From NCBI RefSeq assembly GCF_001434935.1, contig NZ_AZEG01000013.1, forward strand, positions 1-64,000: DNA of 64,000 nucleotides, in the 5' to 3' direction. The notes under the pieces were generated by a model. The model was not told where the DNA came from. It searched no databases and was given only the letters and a program-made list of their open reading frames with translations. Within the stretch, counting starts at the first letter, position 1. Every line of letters begins with the position of its first letter. Positions 7,643-16,625 of the stretch are shown here, piece by piece. This stretch comes from Liquorilactobacillus uvarum DSM 19971. GTDB lineage: Bacteria; Bacillota; Bacilli; Lactobacillales; Lactobacillaceae. The position numbers and the translations under genes are program-made.

Positions 7643-8530
7643 ATGAAGACAAAATTGCAAAATAAAATCGCGCTTAATATCATCAGAATTATTGCGGCGC
7701 TAGTCGTTCTTATTTTACTTTTCTTATTGGGAGATATTTTAATTTCAGGTGTACCACATATTTCATGGCACTTTTTAACCTCAGCATCGCAGTCTTTTGA
7801 GAGCGGCGGTGGAATTGGAGTTCAATTGTTTAATTCTATTTATCTGCTCTTGTTGACTTTAATTATCTCTTTTCCAATTTCTTTAGGTGCCGGTATTTTT
7901 CTGTCTGAGTATGCGCCTAAAAATTTATTTACGTCAATTGTGCGGATGGCGATCGAAGTGCTGAGTTCTTTACCATCCGTGGTAGTCGGATTATTTGGAT
8001 TTTTGCTTTTCGTTGTACAATTCCAGATGGGATTTTCGATTTTGTCAGGGGCCATTGCATTGACTTTTTTCAATTTGCCTTTATTAACTAGAAATATTGA
8101 AGAGTCCTTAAGAGCAGTTCCTGATTTGCAGCGCGAAGCGGGCATGTCATTGGGATTGTCTAAATGGAGAACAGTGATGCGAGTTATTCTTCCTGAGGCG
8201 CTTCCAGGAATTGTTACAGGTGTGGTATTAGGTGCCGGCCGTGTCTTTGGTGAAGCGGCAGCCTTAATTTATACAGCTGGTCAAAGTGCGACTAACATCG
8301 ATTTTGGAAATTGGAATCCTTTCAATGCTGCAAGTCCATTGAATCTAATGCGTCCAGCGGAAACTTTAGCTGTTCACATTTGGAAAATCAACTCAGAAGG
8401 GGTTATGCCTGATGCTAGTGCTGTTTCAGCGGGTGCATCTGCTGTTCTGATTATAGTTGTGCTTTTATTTAATATATTTGCACGAATCATAGGCAATAGC
8501 CTATATCGAAAATTAACGGCTACTAAATAA
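7643..8530 (+). CDS. pstA: phosphate ABC transporter permease PstA
   Basis: Second membrane subunit of the phosphate importer, partner of PstC. The 295-residue protein has six hydrophobic segments and the permease loop REAGMSLGLSKWRTVMRV followed by a Gly-rich helix with GRVFGEAAALI. It begins 1 nt after pstC, with GGGAGAATG in the end of pstC as ribosome site. It is followed after 18 nt by the first of two pstB genes. Confidence 0.95.
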   Translation: MKTKLQNKIALNIIRIIAALVVLILLFLLGDILISGVPHISWHFLTSASQSFESGGGIGVQLFNSIYLLLLTLIISFPISLGAGIFLSEYAPKNLFTSIVRMAIEVLSSLPSVVVGLFGFLLFVVQFQMGFSILSGAIALTFFNLPLLTRNIEESLRAVPDLQREAGMSLGLSKWRTVMRVILPEALPGIVTGVVLGAGRVFGEAAALIYTAGQSATNIDFGNWNPFNAASPLNLMRPAETLAVHIWKINSEGVMPDASAVSAGASAVLIIVVLLFNIFARIIGNSLYRKLTATK

Positions 8531-8548
8531 AATAGGGGGCTATAATTA

Positions 8549-9358
8549 ATGAGCATTGAGAAATATAATTTTAGCGAAAAGAACATTTTGCAATTTGACA
8601 CTTCCAAGCATCAGCTTGCAATAGTTACACAAGGATTGCAAGTCTACTATGGTGATAAACATGCATTAATTGATGGGGATCTTGAATTTGAACGTTATAG
8701 GATAACATCATTGATAGGTGCGTCTGGCTCAGGAAAGTCAACTTATTTGCGTTCATTGAATAGAATGAATGATAATGTAGCTAAGGTGGAAGGAAAAATC
8801 TTATACCGCGGTTTAGATGTTAACTCCTCCATGATCAATGTTTATGAAATGCGCAAGCATATCGGAATGGTTTTCCAACGACCTAATCCATTTTCAAAAT
8901 CAATAAAATCCAATATAACATTTGCGCTTAAGGAGCAAGGCTTAAAGGATAAGAAAAAATTAGATGAAATTGTAGAATTAAGCCTTAAAGATGCTGCATT
9001 GTGGGACGAGGTTAAAGATGATTTGGATAAAAGTGCTTGGTCACTCTCTGGTGGACAGCAGCAGCGGCTATGTATAGCGCGGACAATAGCTATGAAACCT
9101 GATATTCTTCTGTTGGATGAACCAGCTAGTGCGTTGGACCCAATCTCGACAAGTAAAATTGAGGAAACTTTGGTCGAATTAAAAAAACGTTACACGATTA
9201 TAATCGTTACTCATAATATGCAACAGGCTTCACGCATAAGTGATTATACTGCCTTTTTTCATATGGGTCATATCTTAGAATACGGCAAAACAAAAAATGT
9301 TTTTACGACCCCACAGATCAAGGCAACAAACGATTATATTTCTGGAAACTTTGGCTAG
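8549..9358 (+). CDS. pstB1: phosphate ABC transporter ATP-binding protein PstB, first copy
   Basis: ATPase of the phosphate importer, 269 residues. Walker A GASGSGKST at 57-65, signature LSGGQQQR at 166-173, and Walker B ending in D190-E191 are all intact. Compared with the second copy it has about 20 extra N-terminal residues. Ribosome site AGGGGGC lies upstream. The two pstB copies are adjacent and clearly homologous, an arrangement seen in several Firmicutes; whether they form a heterodimer is not shown here. Confidence 0.95.
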   Translation: MSIEKYNFSEKNILQFDTSKHQLAIVTQGLQVYYGDKHALIDGDLEFERYRITSLIGASGSGKSTYLRSLNRMNDNVAKVEGKILYRGLDVNSSMINVYEMRKHIGMVFQRPNPFSKSIKSNITFALKEQGLKDKKKLDEIVELSLKDAALWDEVKDDLDKSAWSLSGGQQQRLCIARTIAMKPDILLLDEPASALDPISTSKIEETLVELKKRYTIIIVTHNMQQASRISDYTAFFHMGHILEYGKTKNVFTTPQIKATNDYISGNFG

Positions 9359-9370
9359 GAGGAACAAATT

Positions 9371-10126
9371 ATGGATGAGTTTATCACAACAAACGATGTA
9401 CACCTCTATTATGGAAAAAAGGAAGCTTTAAAAGGGATCAATCTTTCATTTCCAGCAAAGGGGATTAATGCATTGATTGGTCCTTCCGGTTGCGGTAAAT
9501 CAACGTATTTGCGTGTATTAAATCGAATGAATGATTTAATTCCACAAGTGACGATGACGGGAAGTGTCAAAATAAACGGGGTGGATATTTATAGCCCTAA
9601 AACTGACACAGTTGATCTTCGTAAAAAAGTGGGGATGGTTTTTCAGCAGCCTAATCCGTTCCCCTTTTCAATATATGAGAATGTGACTTATGGATTACGT
9701 ATTGCAGGTATAAAAGATAAGCAGGTTTTGGATGAAAGAGTTGAACGTAGTTTAAAACAAGCTGCTGTTTGGGATGAAGTTAAGGATGATCTTCATAAGA
9801 GTGCATTATCACTTTCTGGCGGACAACAGCAGCGTGTGTGTATTGCACGTGTCCTCGCGGTTCAACCAGATGTGATTTTGCTAGATGAGCCCACAAGTGC
9901 GCTTGATCCAGTTTCGAGTGGATTGATTGAAGATATGCTGCTAACGATACGTGATAGATATACAATTATTATTGTGACACACAACTTACAGCAAGCATCG
10001 CGTATTTCAGATAGAACTGCCTTTTTTTTAAATGGTGAATTAATTGAAGCGGGCAAAACCAAAAGTGTATTCTTAAATCCGCAGCATCAAGCAACAGATG
10101 ATTATATAAGTGGACGGTTTGGATAA
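9371..10126 (+). CDS. pstB2: phosphate ABC transporter ATP-binding protein PstB, second copy
   Basis: Second ATPase of the phosphate importer, 251 residues, the usual PstB length. Walker [10 protein letters not shown], signature LSGGQQQR and Walker [11 protein letters not shown] are complete. It starts 12 nt after pstB1 with AGGAGGAAC as ribosome site. It shares long blocks with pstB1, including the NRMND segment after Walker A and the C-terminal ATDDYISG motif, pointing to a duplication, now diverged. Confidence 0.95.
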   Translation: MDEFITTNDVHLYYGKKEALKGINLSFPAKGINALIGPSGCGKSTYLRVLNRMNDLIPQVTMTGSVKINGVDIYSPKTDTVDLRKKVGMVFQQPNPFPFSIYENVTYGLRIAGIKDKQVLDERVERSLKQAAVWDEVKDDLHKSALSLSGGQQQRVCIARVLAVQPDVILLDEPTSALDPVSSGLIEDMLLTIRDRYTIIIVTHNLQQASRISDRTAFFLNGELIEAGKTKSVFLNPQHQATDDYISGRFG

Positions 10127-10141
10127 TAGAGGAGTGATTTT

Positions 10142-10795
10142 ATGCGTAAAATTCTAGAAAGACAATTAGAAAATTTGCACAAAGATTTTGCTAATATGGG
10201 ATCTGATGCTGCATCTGCAATTCAAAATGCGATAGAGGCTTTTGAAAGTAATGATGAGAATCTCATCCACAAAGTCATTGATAATGATCAAAATATCAAT
10301 GAACAGGAAATATATTTGGAACGAAAAGCTGCACAAGTTATTGCACTCCAGCAACCAGTCGCTAGTGATTTGAGAATTTTGATAACTATTTTAAAAGCTA
10401 GCTCAGATTTAGAACGGATCGGCGATCATGCGATCAGTATTGCACGCGCAGGGTTAAGGATTAAAAAAGAGGAAAAAAATGCATTAATTGAAGAAATAAT
10501 TAGCGATATGAGTCATCATGCGTATGAGATGCTTAAACAAATAATAAAAGCCTATGTAGAAAATGATGAAAAATTGGCACGAAAAATCGCTTTGTCTGAT
10601 AAAAAAACTGATGAATACTTAAAGAAAATCAGAAAAGAATCGTTTAGTTCAATGCAAAATGATTCAAAATTTATTAGTTCAGGGACTGAGTACATTGTAG
10701 TTGCCAGCCATATAGAACGAATTGGCGATTATGTCACGAATGTCGCAGAATGGATTGTTTATACAAATACTGGAAGAATTACTGAATTAGGTTAG
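10142..10795 (+). CDS. phoU: phosphate signalling protein PhoU
   Basis: Negative regulator that links the Pst transporter to the PhoR/PhoP sensor. The 217-residue, all-helical protein holds two PhoU repeats, with acidic metal-binding motifs including ERIGDHA and ERIGDYV at matching places in the two halves. AGAGGAGTGA precedes the ATG. It is the last gene of the pst operon, as usual, and hairpins with a T run follow. Confidence 0.95.
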   Translation: MRKILERQLENLHKDFANMGSDAASAIQNAIEAFESNDENLIHKVIDNDQNINEQEIYLERKAAQVIALQQPVASDLRILITILKASSDLERIGDHAISIARAGLRIKKEEKNALIEEIISDMSHHAYEMLKQIIKAYVENDEKLARKIALSDKKTDEYLKKIRKESFSSMQNDSKFISSGTEYIVVASHIERIGDYVTNVAEWIVYTNTGRITELG

Positions 10796-10824
10796 GATAT
10801 GTTTCTTCTCTAATAGGCTTAGCT

Positions 10825-10926
10825 AAAATGCTAATATTACAGCATTTTAATTATGTTTTTATAAAAATTAAAAATCAAATAGAAAACATTGTGCGCGAGG
10901 CTATTGGCTTTAGCGCATTTTTTGTG
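10825..10926 (+). terminator. pst operon terminator region
   Basis: Two hairpins lie in the gap: AAAATGCT (10825-10832) with AGCATTTT (10841-10848), and TGCGC (10892-10896) with GCGCA (10913-10917) followed by seven T. The second is the better terminator. Confidence 0.6.
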
Positions 10927-10978
10927 TTGAATTTATTAAAATTATGTGATATTTTTAGATAAATGAGAGTGATTCTCA
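10927..10978 (+). promoter_or_regulatory. feo promoter with Fur-like operator
   Basis: TTGAAT (10927-10932), 17 bp, TATTTT (10950-10955), with TG at 10947-10948 extending the -10. Right at the expected start lies TGAGAGT-G-ATTCTCA (10964-10978). It matches the 7-1-7 Fur-family inverted repeat TGATAAT-N-ATTATCA at 11 of 14 positions by eye. Repression by iron is therefore likely. Confidence 0.6.
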
Positions 10979-10999
10979 ACTATATGGAAGTGATGTAAA

Positions 11000-11485
11000 A
11001 TGGAATCTTTGGCTAAGATAAGTAATAAGGGCCAATATGTTATTGTTGATGTTTTAGGGGAGCATAGATTGGCAAAAAGGTTAGCAGAAATGGGAGTCGC
11101 CCCCAATGGTGTTTTGACAGTCATAACCGTTTCAAAAAATGAAAGTGGCATGGTGATTTATCTGCGTGGTCAAAGATTGGCAGTAAGTTATTCAATGGCG
11201 CAAAGTATCATGGTAAAAGGGATTAATGAAAAAGATAACGAAAAGTTGGTTTCGCTATCGCGTGTTAAAGTCGGAAATTCTGGAATTGTGAATAAAATTA
11301 TTGGTAATAAAGCACTGCGAAAAAGATTGATGGATATGGGACTTACAAAAAATACGGTTATTAAAATTCATCAAATTGCTCCTTTAGGAGATCCGATTGA
11401 ATTGATCGTCCGCAATTACAAATTGAGTATCAGGAGAAATGAGGCTGATTTTGTATTGGTCAGCGAGATGGAGGTAGCAGAATGA
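11000..11485 (+). CDS. feoA: FeoA-type ferrous iron uptake protein, two FeoA domains
   Basis: Small cytosolic SH3-like partner of FeoB. At 161 residues it is twice the classic FeoA length (about 75-80) and carries two FeoA domains, residues about 1-75 and 83-158. Both contain the typical core: LAKRLAEMGVAPNGVLTV in the first and LRKRLMDMGLTKNTVIKI in the second. GGAAGTGATG precedes the ATG. It overlaps feoB by 4 nt (ATGA), implying coupled translation. Confidence 0.93.
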   Translation: MESLAKISNKGQYVIVDVLGEHRLAKRLAEMGVAPNGVLTVITVSKNESGMVIYLRGQRLAVSYSMAQSIMVKGINEKDNEKLVSLSRVKVGNSGIVNKIIGNKALRKRLMDMGLTKNTVIKIHQIAPLGDPIELIVRNYKLSIRRNEADFVLVSEMEVAE

Positions 11486-13614
11486 CAGTAATTGCCCTTG
11501 CAGGAAATCCTAATAGCGGTAAAACGACTCTTTACAATCGACTGACTGGGTCAAATCAGTATGTCGGTAATTGGCCAGGTGTGACGGTTGAGCGCAAAGA
11601 AGGAAAGTTGAAAAACGATAAATCAGTTACTGTGCAGGATCTTCCTGGAATCTATTCTCTTTCGCCATATACAGCTGAAGAGGTTGTCACGCGAAAATAT
11701 TTATTGGATGAGACTCCAAGTCTGATAGTTGATACTGTAGATGCAACTAACATTGAAAGAAATCTTTACCTAACACTCCAATTGATGGAAACCGGGGTAC
11801 CATTGGTATTGGCTTTGAATATGATCGATGTTCTAAAAAAGAATGGTCGTAAAGTAAATGTTAAGAAACTCTCTTATATGTTATCTGTTCCTGTTGTGGG
11901 AGTTAGTGCGTTAAAAAAGACCAATGTTGATAAACTAGAAAATGAAATTAAACGGTCATTAAGCAAAGAAGAAAAGTACCCGATTCCTGAGTATGATGAA
12001 CGTCTTGAATCTGCACTGGAAATGATTTGCAATGATATCCAAGGACTTGTTCCACCGGAGAGTATTCGCTGGTATGCTATTAAGTTTTTTGAGCGTGATG
12101 AGCGAGTTTGGAATGAAATAAAGCTTGATGCTACGCGAAAAGAAGATATTGAACGTGTTATTGAGACAGCAGAAAAACTTTTTGAAGACAATAGCGACAG
12201 CATCATTGTTAATGCTAGGTATGAGTACATTGCACGAATTATCGAGATGTGTGTTATTGATGAAAAAGATTTTACAATGAGCATGAGTGACCGGGTAGAT
12301 GAAATTGTAACGAATCGCTGGCTTGCTTTCCCAATTTTTATGGGGGTCATGTGGGCTGTATATTATTTGTCCATTCAAACCATTGGTACCATGGGAAGCG
12401 ACTGGGTCAACGATATTTTATTTGGAGAATGGATACCAAATTTTGCAGATGGTCTTTTAAAGAGCTGGAATGTTGCTCCTTGGATGAATGGGTTGGTTGT
12501 TGAAGGCATTATTGGTGGTATTGGGTCTGTTTTGGGTTTTGTTCCACAGATAATGATGCTTTTTCTTTGTTTAGGTATTTTAGAGGATTGTGGATATATG
12601 GCCAGAATAGCCTTTGTAATGGATCGTATTTTCCATCGATTTAATCTTTCGGGCAAATCATTTATTCCAATGCTGATTTCTACTGGTTGTGGTGTTCCAG
12701 GAATAATGTCGACAAGGACAATTGAAAATGATAAAGACAGACGGATGACTATTATGTTAACAACATTCATGCCTTGTTCCGCTAAGTTAGTTGTTATTGC
12801 AATGATCGCGGGGACGTTTTTTTCAGGTCAAAGTTGGGTTGCTCCGTCAGCATATTTTCTAGGAATGTTAGCAGTTGTTATTTCGGGAATTTTCTTGAAA
12901 AAGACAAAACTATTTGCAGGCCCACCACTACCATTTGTGATGGAACTTCCAGCGTATCATCTTCCTAAACCGGGCAATGTTTTACGACAGGTTCAGAGTA
13001 GGGCAAAAGGTTTCATTCAAAAAGCAGGTACAATCATATTTGCATCATGTGTATTGATTTGGTTTTTAGTGAACTTTAATTTTAAATTGCAGATGACAAA
13101 TCAAAATCAAAGTATGTTGCGGTATATGGGCGAATTCCTTGCACCGGTCTTTGCACCCTTAGGCTTTGGCGACTGGCATGCAACAGTAGCAGTTATTGCA
13201 GGATTAATAGCTAAAGAAAATTGCGTTGGAACGCTGCGTATAGCTTTTGGGGGTGGGAGTACCGAGGCCTTTACAAATGCTTTACAAAGCACCTATAGTT
13301 CAATGGGTGCCTACGCGTTCTTAGCCTTTAATCTGCTATGCGCTCCTTGTTTTGCTGCTATTGGAACAATGCATAAGGAGTATGGTGACATAAAGTGGAC
13401 TTTGTATGCCTTGGGATATCAGACGGGATTAGCTTACTTGATCTCAATGTTTATTTATCAGGCGTCACAAATCGTACAATTGCATATTACGCTTGAGAGC
13501 GTGTTGCTTAGCCTGTTTGTGATTATTCTAATTATTTATGCACTTTTTGTTAAGAAAGATGAGAACGAGAAACTTTATAGTGTCGAAAAAATGGCCGTGG
13601 GAGGTAAGGTATAA
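11482..13614 (+). CDS. feoB: ferrous iron transporter FeoB
   Basis: GTPase-coupled Fe(II) importer in the membrane, 710 residues. The N-terminal G domain shows GNPNSGKTT (8-16), DLPG (53-56) and NMID (113-116). After a helical GDP-release region come two Gate domains with the Cys-containing helices SAKLVVIAMIAG-type and CGVPGIMSTRTIENDKDRR, and about eight membrane segments. It overlaps feoA by 4 nt and shares one base with the next small gene (TAATG), so the three genes form one operon. Confidence 0.97.
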   Translation: MTVIALAGNPNSGKTTLYNRLTGSNQYVGNWPGVTVERKEGKLKNDKSVTVQDLPGIYSLSPYTAEEVVTRKYLLDETPSLIVDTVDATNIERNLYLTLQLMETGVPLVLALNMIDVLKKNGRKVNVKKLSYMLSVPVVGVSALKKTNVDKLENEIKRSLSKEEKYPIPEYDERLESALEMICNDIQGLVPPESIRWYAIKFFERDERVWNEIKLDATRKEDIERVIETAEKLFEDNSDSIIVNARYEYIARIIEMCVIDEKDFTMSMSDRVDEIVTNRWLAFPIFMGVMWAVYYLSIQTIGTMGSDWVNDILFGEWIPNFADGLLKSWNVAPWMNGLVVEGIIGGIGSVLGFVPQIMMLFLCLGILEDCGYMARIAFVMDRIFHRFNLSGKSFIPMLISTGCGVPGIMSTRTIENDKDRRMTIMLTTFMPCSAKLVVIAMIAGTFFSGQSWVAPSAYFLGMLAVVISGIFLKKTKLFAGPPLPFVMELPAYHLPKPGNVLRQVQSRAKGFIQKAGTIIFASCVLIWFLVNFNFKLQMTNQNQSMLRYMGEFLAPVFAPLGFGDWHATVAVIAGLIAKENCVGTLRIAFGGGSTEAFTNALQSTYSSMGAYAFLAFNLLCAPCFAAIGTMHKEYGDIKWTLYALGYQTGLAYLISMFIYQASQIVQLHITLESVLLSLFVIILIIYALFVKKDENEKLYSVEKMAVGGKV

Positions 13615-13784
13615 TGGTAGCTACAATTATTTTAGGCATCGTTATTTTTGGAGGCTTTAGCTACGTGGTTTATACAAGATTTATCAAACGTCAAGGCGCA
13701 AAGGGTTGTCACAACTGTGATGATGTCGGATGTCCTCTTGTAGATCCAGTTAAGATCAATCAAAAAAGGAATGCGGGCAATTAG
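13614..13784 (+). CDS. FeoB-associated Cys-rich membrane protein
   Basis: A 56-residue protein whose ATG overlaps the feoB stop by one base. One N-terminal membrane segment (residues 3-20) is followed by a basic stretch and a Cys cluster, CHNCDDVGCPL (residues 32-42). This size, placement and CxxC...C pattern match the FeoB-associated Cys-rich proteins (also called FeoC-like in Firmicutes). A metal-handling role next to FeoB is plausible. It is the last gene of the operon. Confidence 0.85.
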   Translation: MVATIILGIVIFGGFSYVVYTRFIKRQGAKGCHNCDDVGCPLVDPVKINQKRNAGN

Positions 13785-13911
13785 AAAGCATATTTTTGAA
13801 GAATAAATGATTTGACTAGTGCCTTTAGAGAAAAGGGATCTTCATTACTCTTTGTTGAATTTGTTTTAGTGAAAAAACTTGCAAATATTAATGCGATTTG
13901 TTTGTAAACTG

Positions 13912-13941
13912 TGTTAGAATATAAACGTACTCAAATGAGTA
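13912..13941 (+). promoter_or_regulatory. fba promoter with palindrome
   Basis: TG (13912-13913) one base before TAGAAT (13915-13920) is an extended -10. Just downstream, TACTCA-AA-TGAGTA (13928-13941) is a perfect inverted repeat near the transcription start and could be an operator. AGGAGGC follows before the ATG at 13964. Confidence 0.55.
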
Positions 13942-13963
13942 ATATATTTTAGGAGGCTGTTTT

Positions 13964-14827
13964 ATGTCAATCGTAAACGGTAACGAAATCTTTGCTGCTG
14001 CTCGCAAAGGTCATTATGCAGTTGGGGCATTCAATATTAATAACTTGGAATGGACTCGTTCTATTCTTGCTGCTGCTCAAGAAACAAACACACCAATTTT
14101 AGTTCAAACTTCAATGGGTGCTGGTAAGTACATGGGTGGTTATGAATTATGTCTTAACTTGGTTCAACAAACGGTTAAATCAATGGGAATCACAACTCCA
14201 GTTATCATGCATCTTGATCATGGTAATTATGAAGCTGCTAAAGAATGTATTGAAGTTGGTTATACTTCTGTTATGTTCGATGGCCATGATTTACCTTTTG
14301 AAGAAAACTTAGAAAAAACAAAAGAAATCGTTGCATTAGCTCATGCAAAGAACATTTCAGTTGAAGCTGAAGTTGGTTCTATTGGCGGCGAAGAAGACGG
14401 CATCATCGGTGAAGGCGAATTAGCTGACGTTGAAGAAGCTAAGAAGATTGCTGCAACAGGCGTTGATTACTTAGCATGTGGTATTGGTAATATCCATGGT
14501 AAATATCCAGCAAACTGGAAGGGACTTCATTTCGATCGTTTGAAGGAACTTGCAGCTGAGATTTCAACACCACTTGTATTACATGGTGGTTCTGGTATTC
14601 CTAAGGAACAAATTCAAAAAGCTATTTCATTAGGTGTTTCAAAAGTTAATGTTAATACAGAATGTCAATTAGCATTTGCTGATGCAACTCGTAAATACAT
14701 CGAAGCTGGTAAAGACCTTGAAGGCAAGGGATACGATCCTCGTAAGTTACTTGCTCCTGGTGCACAAGCTATTACAGATGTTGTTAAGGAACGTATCGAA
14801 TGGTTCGGTACACCATCAGCTAAATAA
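13964..14827 (+). CDS. fba: fructose-1,6-bisphosphate aldolase, class II
   Basis: Glycolytic, zinc-dependent cleavage of fructose-1,6-bisphosphate to DHAP and glyceraldehyde-3-phosphate. The 287-residue protein shows HLDHG at 83-87 (catalytic Asp85 and zinc ligand His86), a second zinc His in GNIHGKYP, and a third in LVLHGGSG. Codons are strikingly uniform (CAA, GGT, GAA), as expected for a very highly expressed gene. It has a strong ribosome site and its own promoter and terminator. Confidence 0.97.
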   Translation: MSIVNGNEIFAAARKGHYAVGAFNINNLEWTRSILAAAQETNTPILVQTSMGAGKYMGGYELCLNLVQQTVKSMGITTPVIMHLDHGNYEAAKECIEVGYTSVMFDGHDLPFEENLEKTKEIVALAHAKNISVEAEVGSIGGEEDGIIGEGELADVEEAKKIAATGVDYLACGIGNIHGKYPANWKGLHFDRLKELAAEISTPLVLHGGSGIPKEQIQKAISLGVSKVNVNTECQLAFADATRKYIEAGKDLEGKGYDPRKLLAPGAQAITDVVKERIEWFGTPSAK

Positions 14828-14849
14828 TAATAGTTTGGTTATATATCTG

Positions 14850-14882
14850 AGTCTGGAGACTAAAATGTCTTCAGGCTTTTTT
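14850..14882 (+). terminator. fba terminator
   Basis: AGTCTGGAGAC and GTCTTCAGGCT pair with two wobble pairs around loop TAAAAT, followed by six T. Confidence 0.85.
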
Positions 14883-14991
14883 GTATTTAAAATGCCTAAG
14901 AGTATTTACAACAGAAACACCTAGAAATAGTTCTTTTCTTGATATAATTTTTTCTATATGCGCGAAAAATTATTTTGGGGAGTACACCTAA

Positions 14992-15037
14992 ATAGACTAT
15001 CTTACGCATTAGTTTAAAAAAAGCTAAGATAGTCTAT
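14992..15037. repeat. 13-bp inverted repeat in the fba/DUF1836 gap
   Basis: ATAGACTATCTTA (14992-15004) pairs perfectly with TAAGATAGTCTAT (15025-15037). No T run follows on either strand, so it is not a standard terminator. It may be the 3' structure of the minus-strand gene or a small mobile-element relic. The rest of 14883-15147 shows no gene. Confidence 0.6.
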
Positions 15038-15147
15038 ATTTGAGGTATAAAGTTTAGTGTTGGGGCCTTAAATCTGAACAAGCATAAAGCTCATACCAGT
15101 AGTAAAGTTGTCTTAAATTGCTAGAGAAGTTATTAATAGTTTTGGTG

Positions 15148-15669
15148 CTAATCTTCATTTTTTTGCGCATGTTGTAATTCAATTAATTTTTGACCGATAA
15201 TCTTATAAACAACGGAATGAATGGAAAACTGCACTGTTAAAAGTATAAGTTCTTCATTGTAGCTGAAGTTGACCGTTGAATTTTCAAGATTGCTTTTTTT
15301 TAAAGTTAAATTGAAAAGATTTGCAAAAAAACTGTAGGATTCTTCGACGGAATTGTTTTTTAATGATTGTTTGATTCCATCTCTAATTGTTTCAAGCGGA
15401 TAAATTGACTTTAATAGGCTTATGACAACTAATTCGGCCAAGTTAGAAGTAGTATATTTTTTTTTAGTGGGCCGCTGCATAAGTCCTTTCTTAACATAAC
15501 TGTTTATCATGGATGGTGTTATCTCACTTTCGATTAAAGGTGAAAGATAACGATTTCCTAAATTAACTAATTGATCCATATAAAGTTCCAAATCTGGAAA
15601 TTCAGTCCATAATGGGAGTCGGAATTGACTGAACTTCTCTAACCATATTTTAAAATTATCGTCGTTCAT
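15148..15669 (-). CDS. DUF1836 domain-containing protein, probable MerR-like regulator
   Basis: A 173-residue protein with the DUF1836 pattern: LPLWTEFPDLELYMDQLV near residue 18, then ITPSMINSYVKKGLMQRP, which looks like the first helices of a MerR-type DNA-binding domain, then a helical region. GAGGGCA lies before the ATG at 15669. The DNA-binding role is inferred from the fold; no target is known. It stands alone on the minus strand, divergent from the hemolysin III gene. Confidence 0.8.
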   Translation of the reverse strand: MNDDNFKIWLEKFSQFRLPLWTEFPDLELYMDQLVNLGNRYLSPLIESEITPSMINSYVKKGLMQRPTKKKYTTSNLAELVVISLLKSIYPLETIRDGIKQSLKNNSVEESYSFFANLFNLTLKKSNLENSTVNFSYNEELILLTVQFSIHSVVYKIIGQKLIELQHAQKNED

Positions 15670-15874
15670 TTCTATGCCCTCGCTCAGATATAATGTTTTT
15701 TGTGGATAATAGTCTCTGTTAATTATACCATATCAATCTAGCATAAGAATATTAATCAGTTATTACTTCGTACTTCAAATTATATTATCTAGACTTAAAA
15801 ACTATATAATGTTGATTAGCAAGCTATATTATACTAAAATAAGGGTGGTAAGTTAAAGAAGGGATTGAATAAAA

Positions 15875-16510
15875 ATGATATTAGATAAAAAAGAGCGTTT
15901 AATCAATGAAATATGGAGCGGAATAACACACGGGATAGGTTTGCTTTTGAGCATTGTTGCTCTCGTTTTGCTGATTGTAAAAGCTGCTGGCAGCACGGAA
16001 TTATTATATCTTGTAGCTTTTGTTATCTATGGAATATCGTTAATGGTTTTATATGCGGCTTCAATGTTTTTTCACTGTTTGTATTTTACACGAGCTCAGA
16101 AAGTTTTCAGAGTATTAGACCATTGTAGTATTTTTATGCTGATTGCCGGGACATATACGCCGTACTGCCTGCTTGCGATAGGCGGAGTTAAAGGCATTTT
16201 ACTTTTGAGTTTAATCTGGTTTTTAACAATAGCTGGGATTTTATATCATATCCTTTCAAAGGGGAGACAGCAAAAAATTGAGACGATCATATATGTGGTG
16301 ATGGGATGGTTATGTTTACTGGGGATAAAGAATTTGTTTGCAGCTTTGGGTTGGGGGGGATTTATACTTTTACTAATTGGAGGAATAATGTTTACGTTAG
16401 GAGCACTGATCTATAGCATAAAGGGAGTCAAATATGCTCATGTTTACTGGCATTTGTTTGTTATTTTAGGCTCAGCAGCAATGTTCTTCTCAATTTATTT
16501 TTATATTTAG
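15875..16510 (+). CDS. hemolysin III family (PAQR-type) membrane protein
   Basis: Seven-segment membrane protein of 211 residues in the YqfA/hemolysin III family. The family's metal-binding pattern is visible: SMFFHC, LDHCSIFMLIAGTYTPYC, and the last helix start HVYWHLF. The name is historical; the family includes PAQR receptors and is likely to act on lipids. A TATAAT at 15805-15810 and a second -10-like TATACT at 15830-15835 lie upstream. It appears to be a single-gene unit. Confidence 0.88.
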   Translation: MILDKKERLINEIWSGITHGIGLLLSIVALVLLIVKAAGSTELLYLVAFVIYGISLMVLYAASMFFHCLYFTRAQKVFRVLDHCSIFMLIAGTYTPYCLLAIGGVKGILLLSLIWFLTIAGILYHILSKGRQQKIETIIYVVMGWLCLLGIKNLFAALGWGGFILLLIGGIMFTLGALIYSIKGVKYAHVYWHLFVILGSAAMFFSIYFYI

Positions 16511-16570
16511 AGTTGTAAAAATGATGTTCATTGCATTCTAAGTTAATAATAACCGTTTGCTGACCGATAA

Positions 16571-16600
16571 TTGTTAGTCCCAAAATAATTTGTGTATTAT
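16571..16600 (+). promoter_or_regulatory. putative promoter of rnhA
   Basis: TTGTTA (16571-16576), 18 bp, TATTAT (16595-16600). Confidence 0.4.
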
Positions 16601-16625
16601 AATAGTTGGTAAATAATGATGTTGA

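Noticed and set aside
8549-10126. Tandem pstB as an assembly duplication
   Set aside because: The two copies differ throughout in sequence and length, so they are true diverged paralogues.
11874-12770. Several minus-strand open frames of 130-160 codons
   Set aside because: All are antisense to feoB, which is clearly coding; no ribosome sites or protein-like composition.
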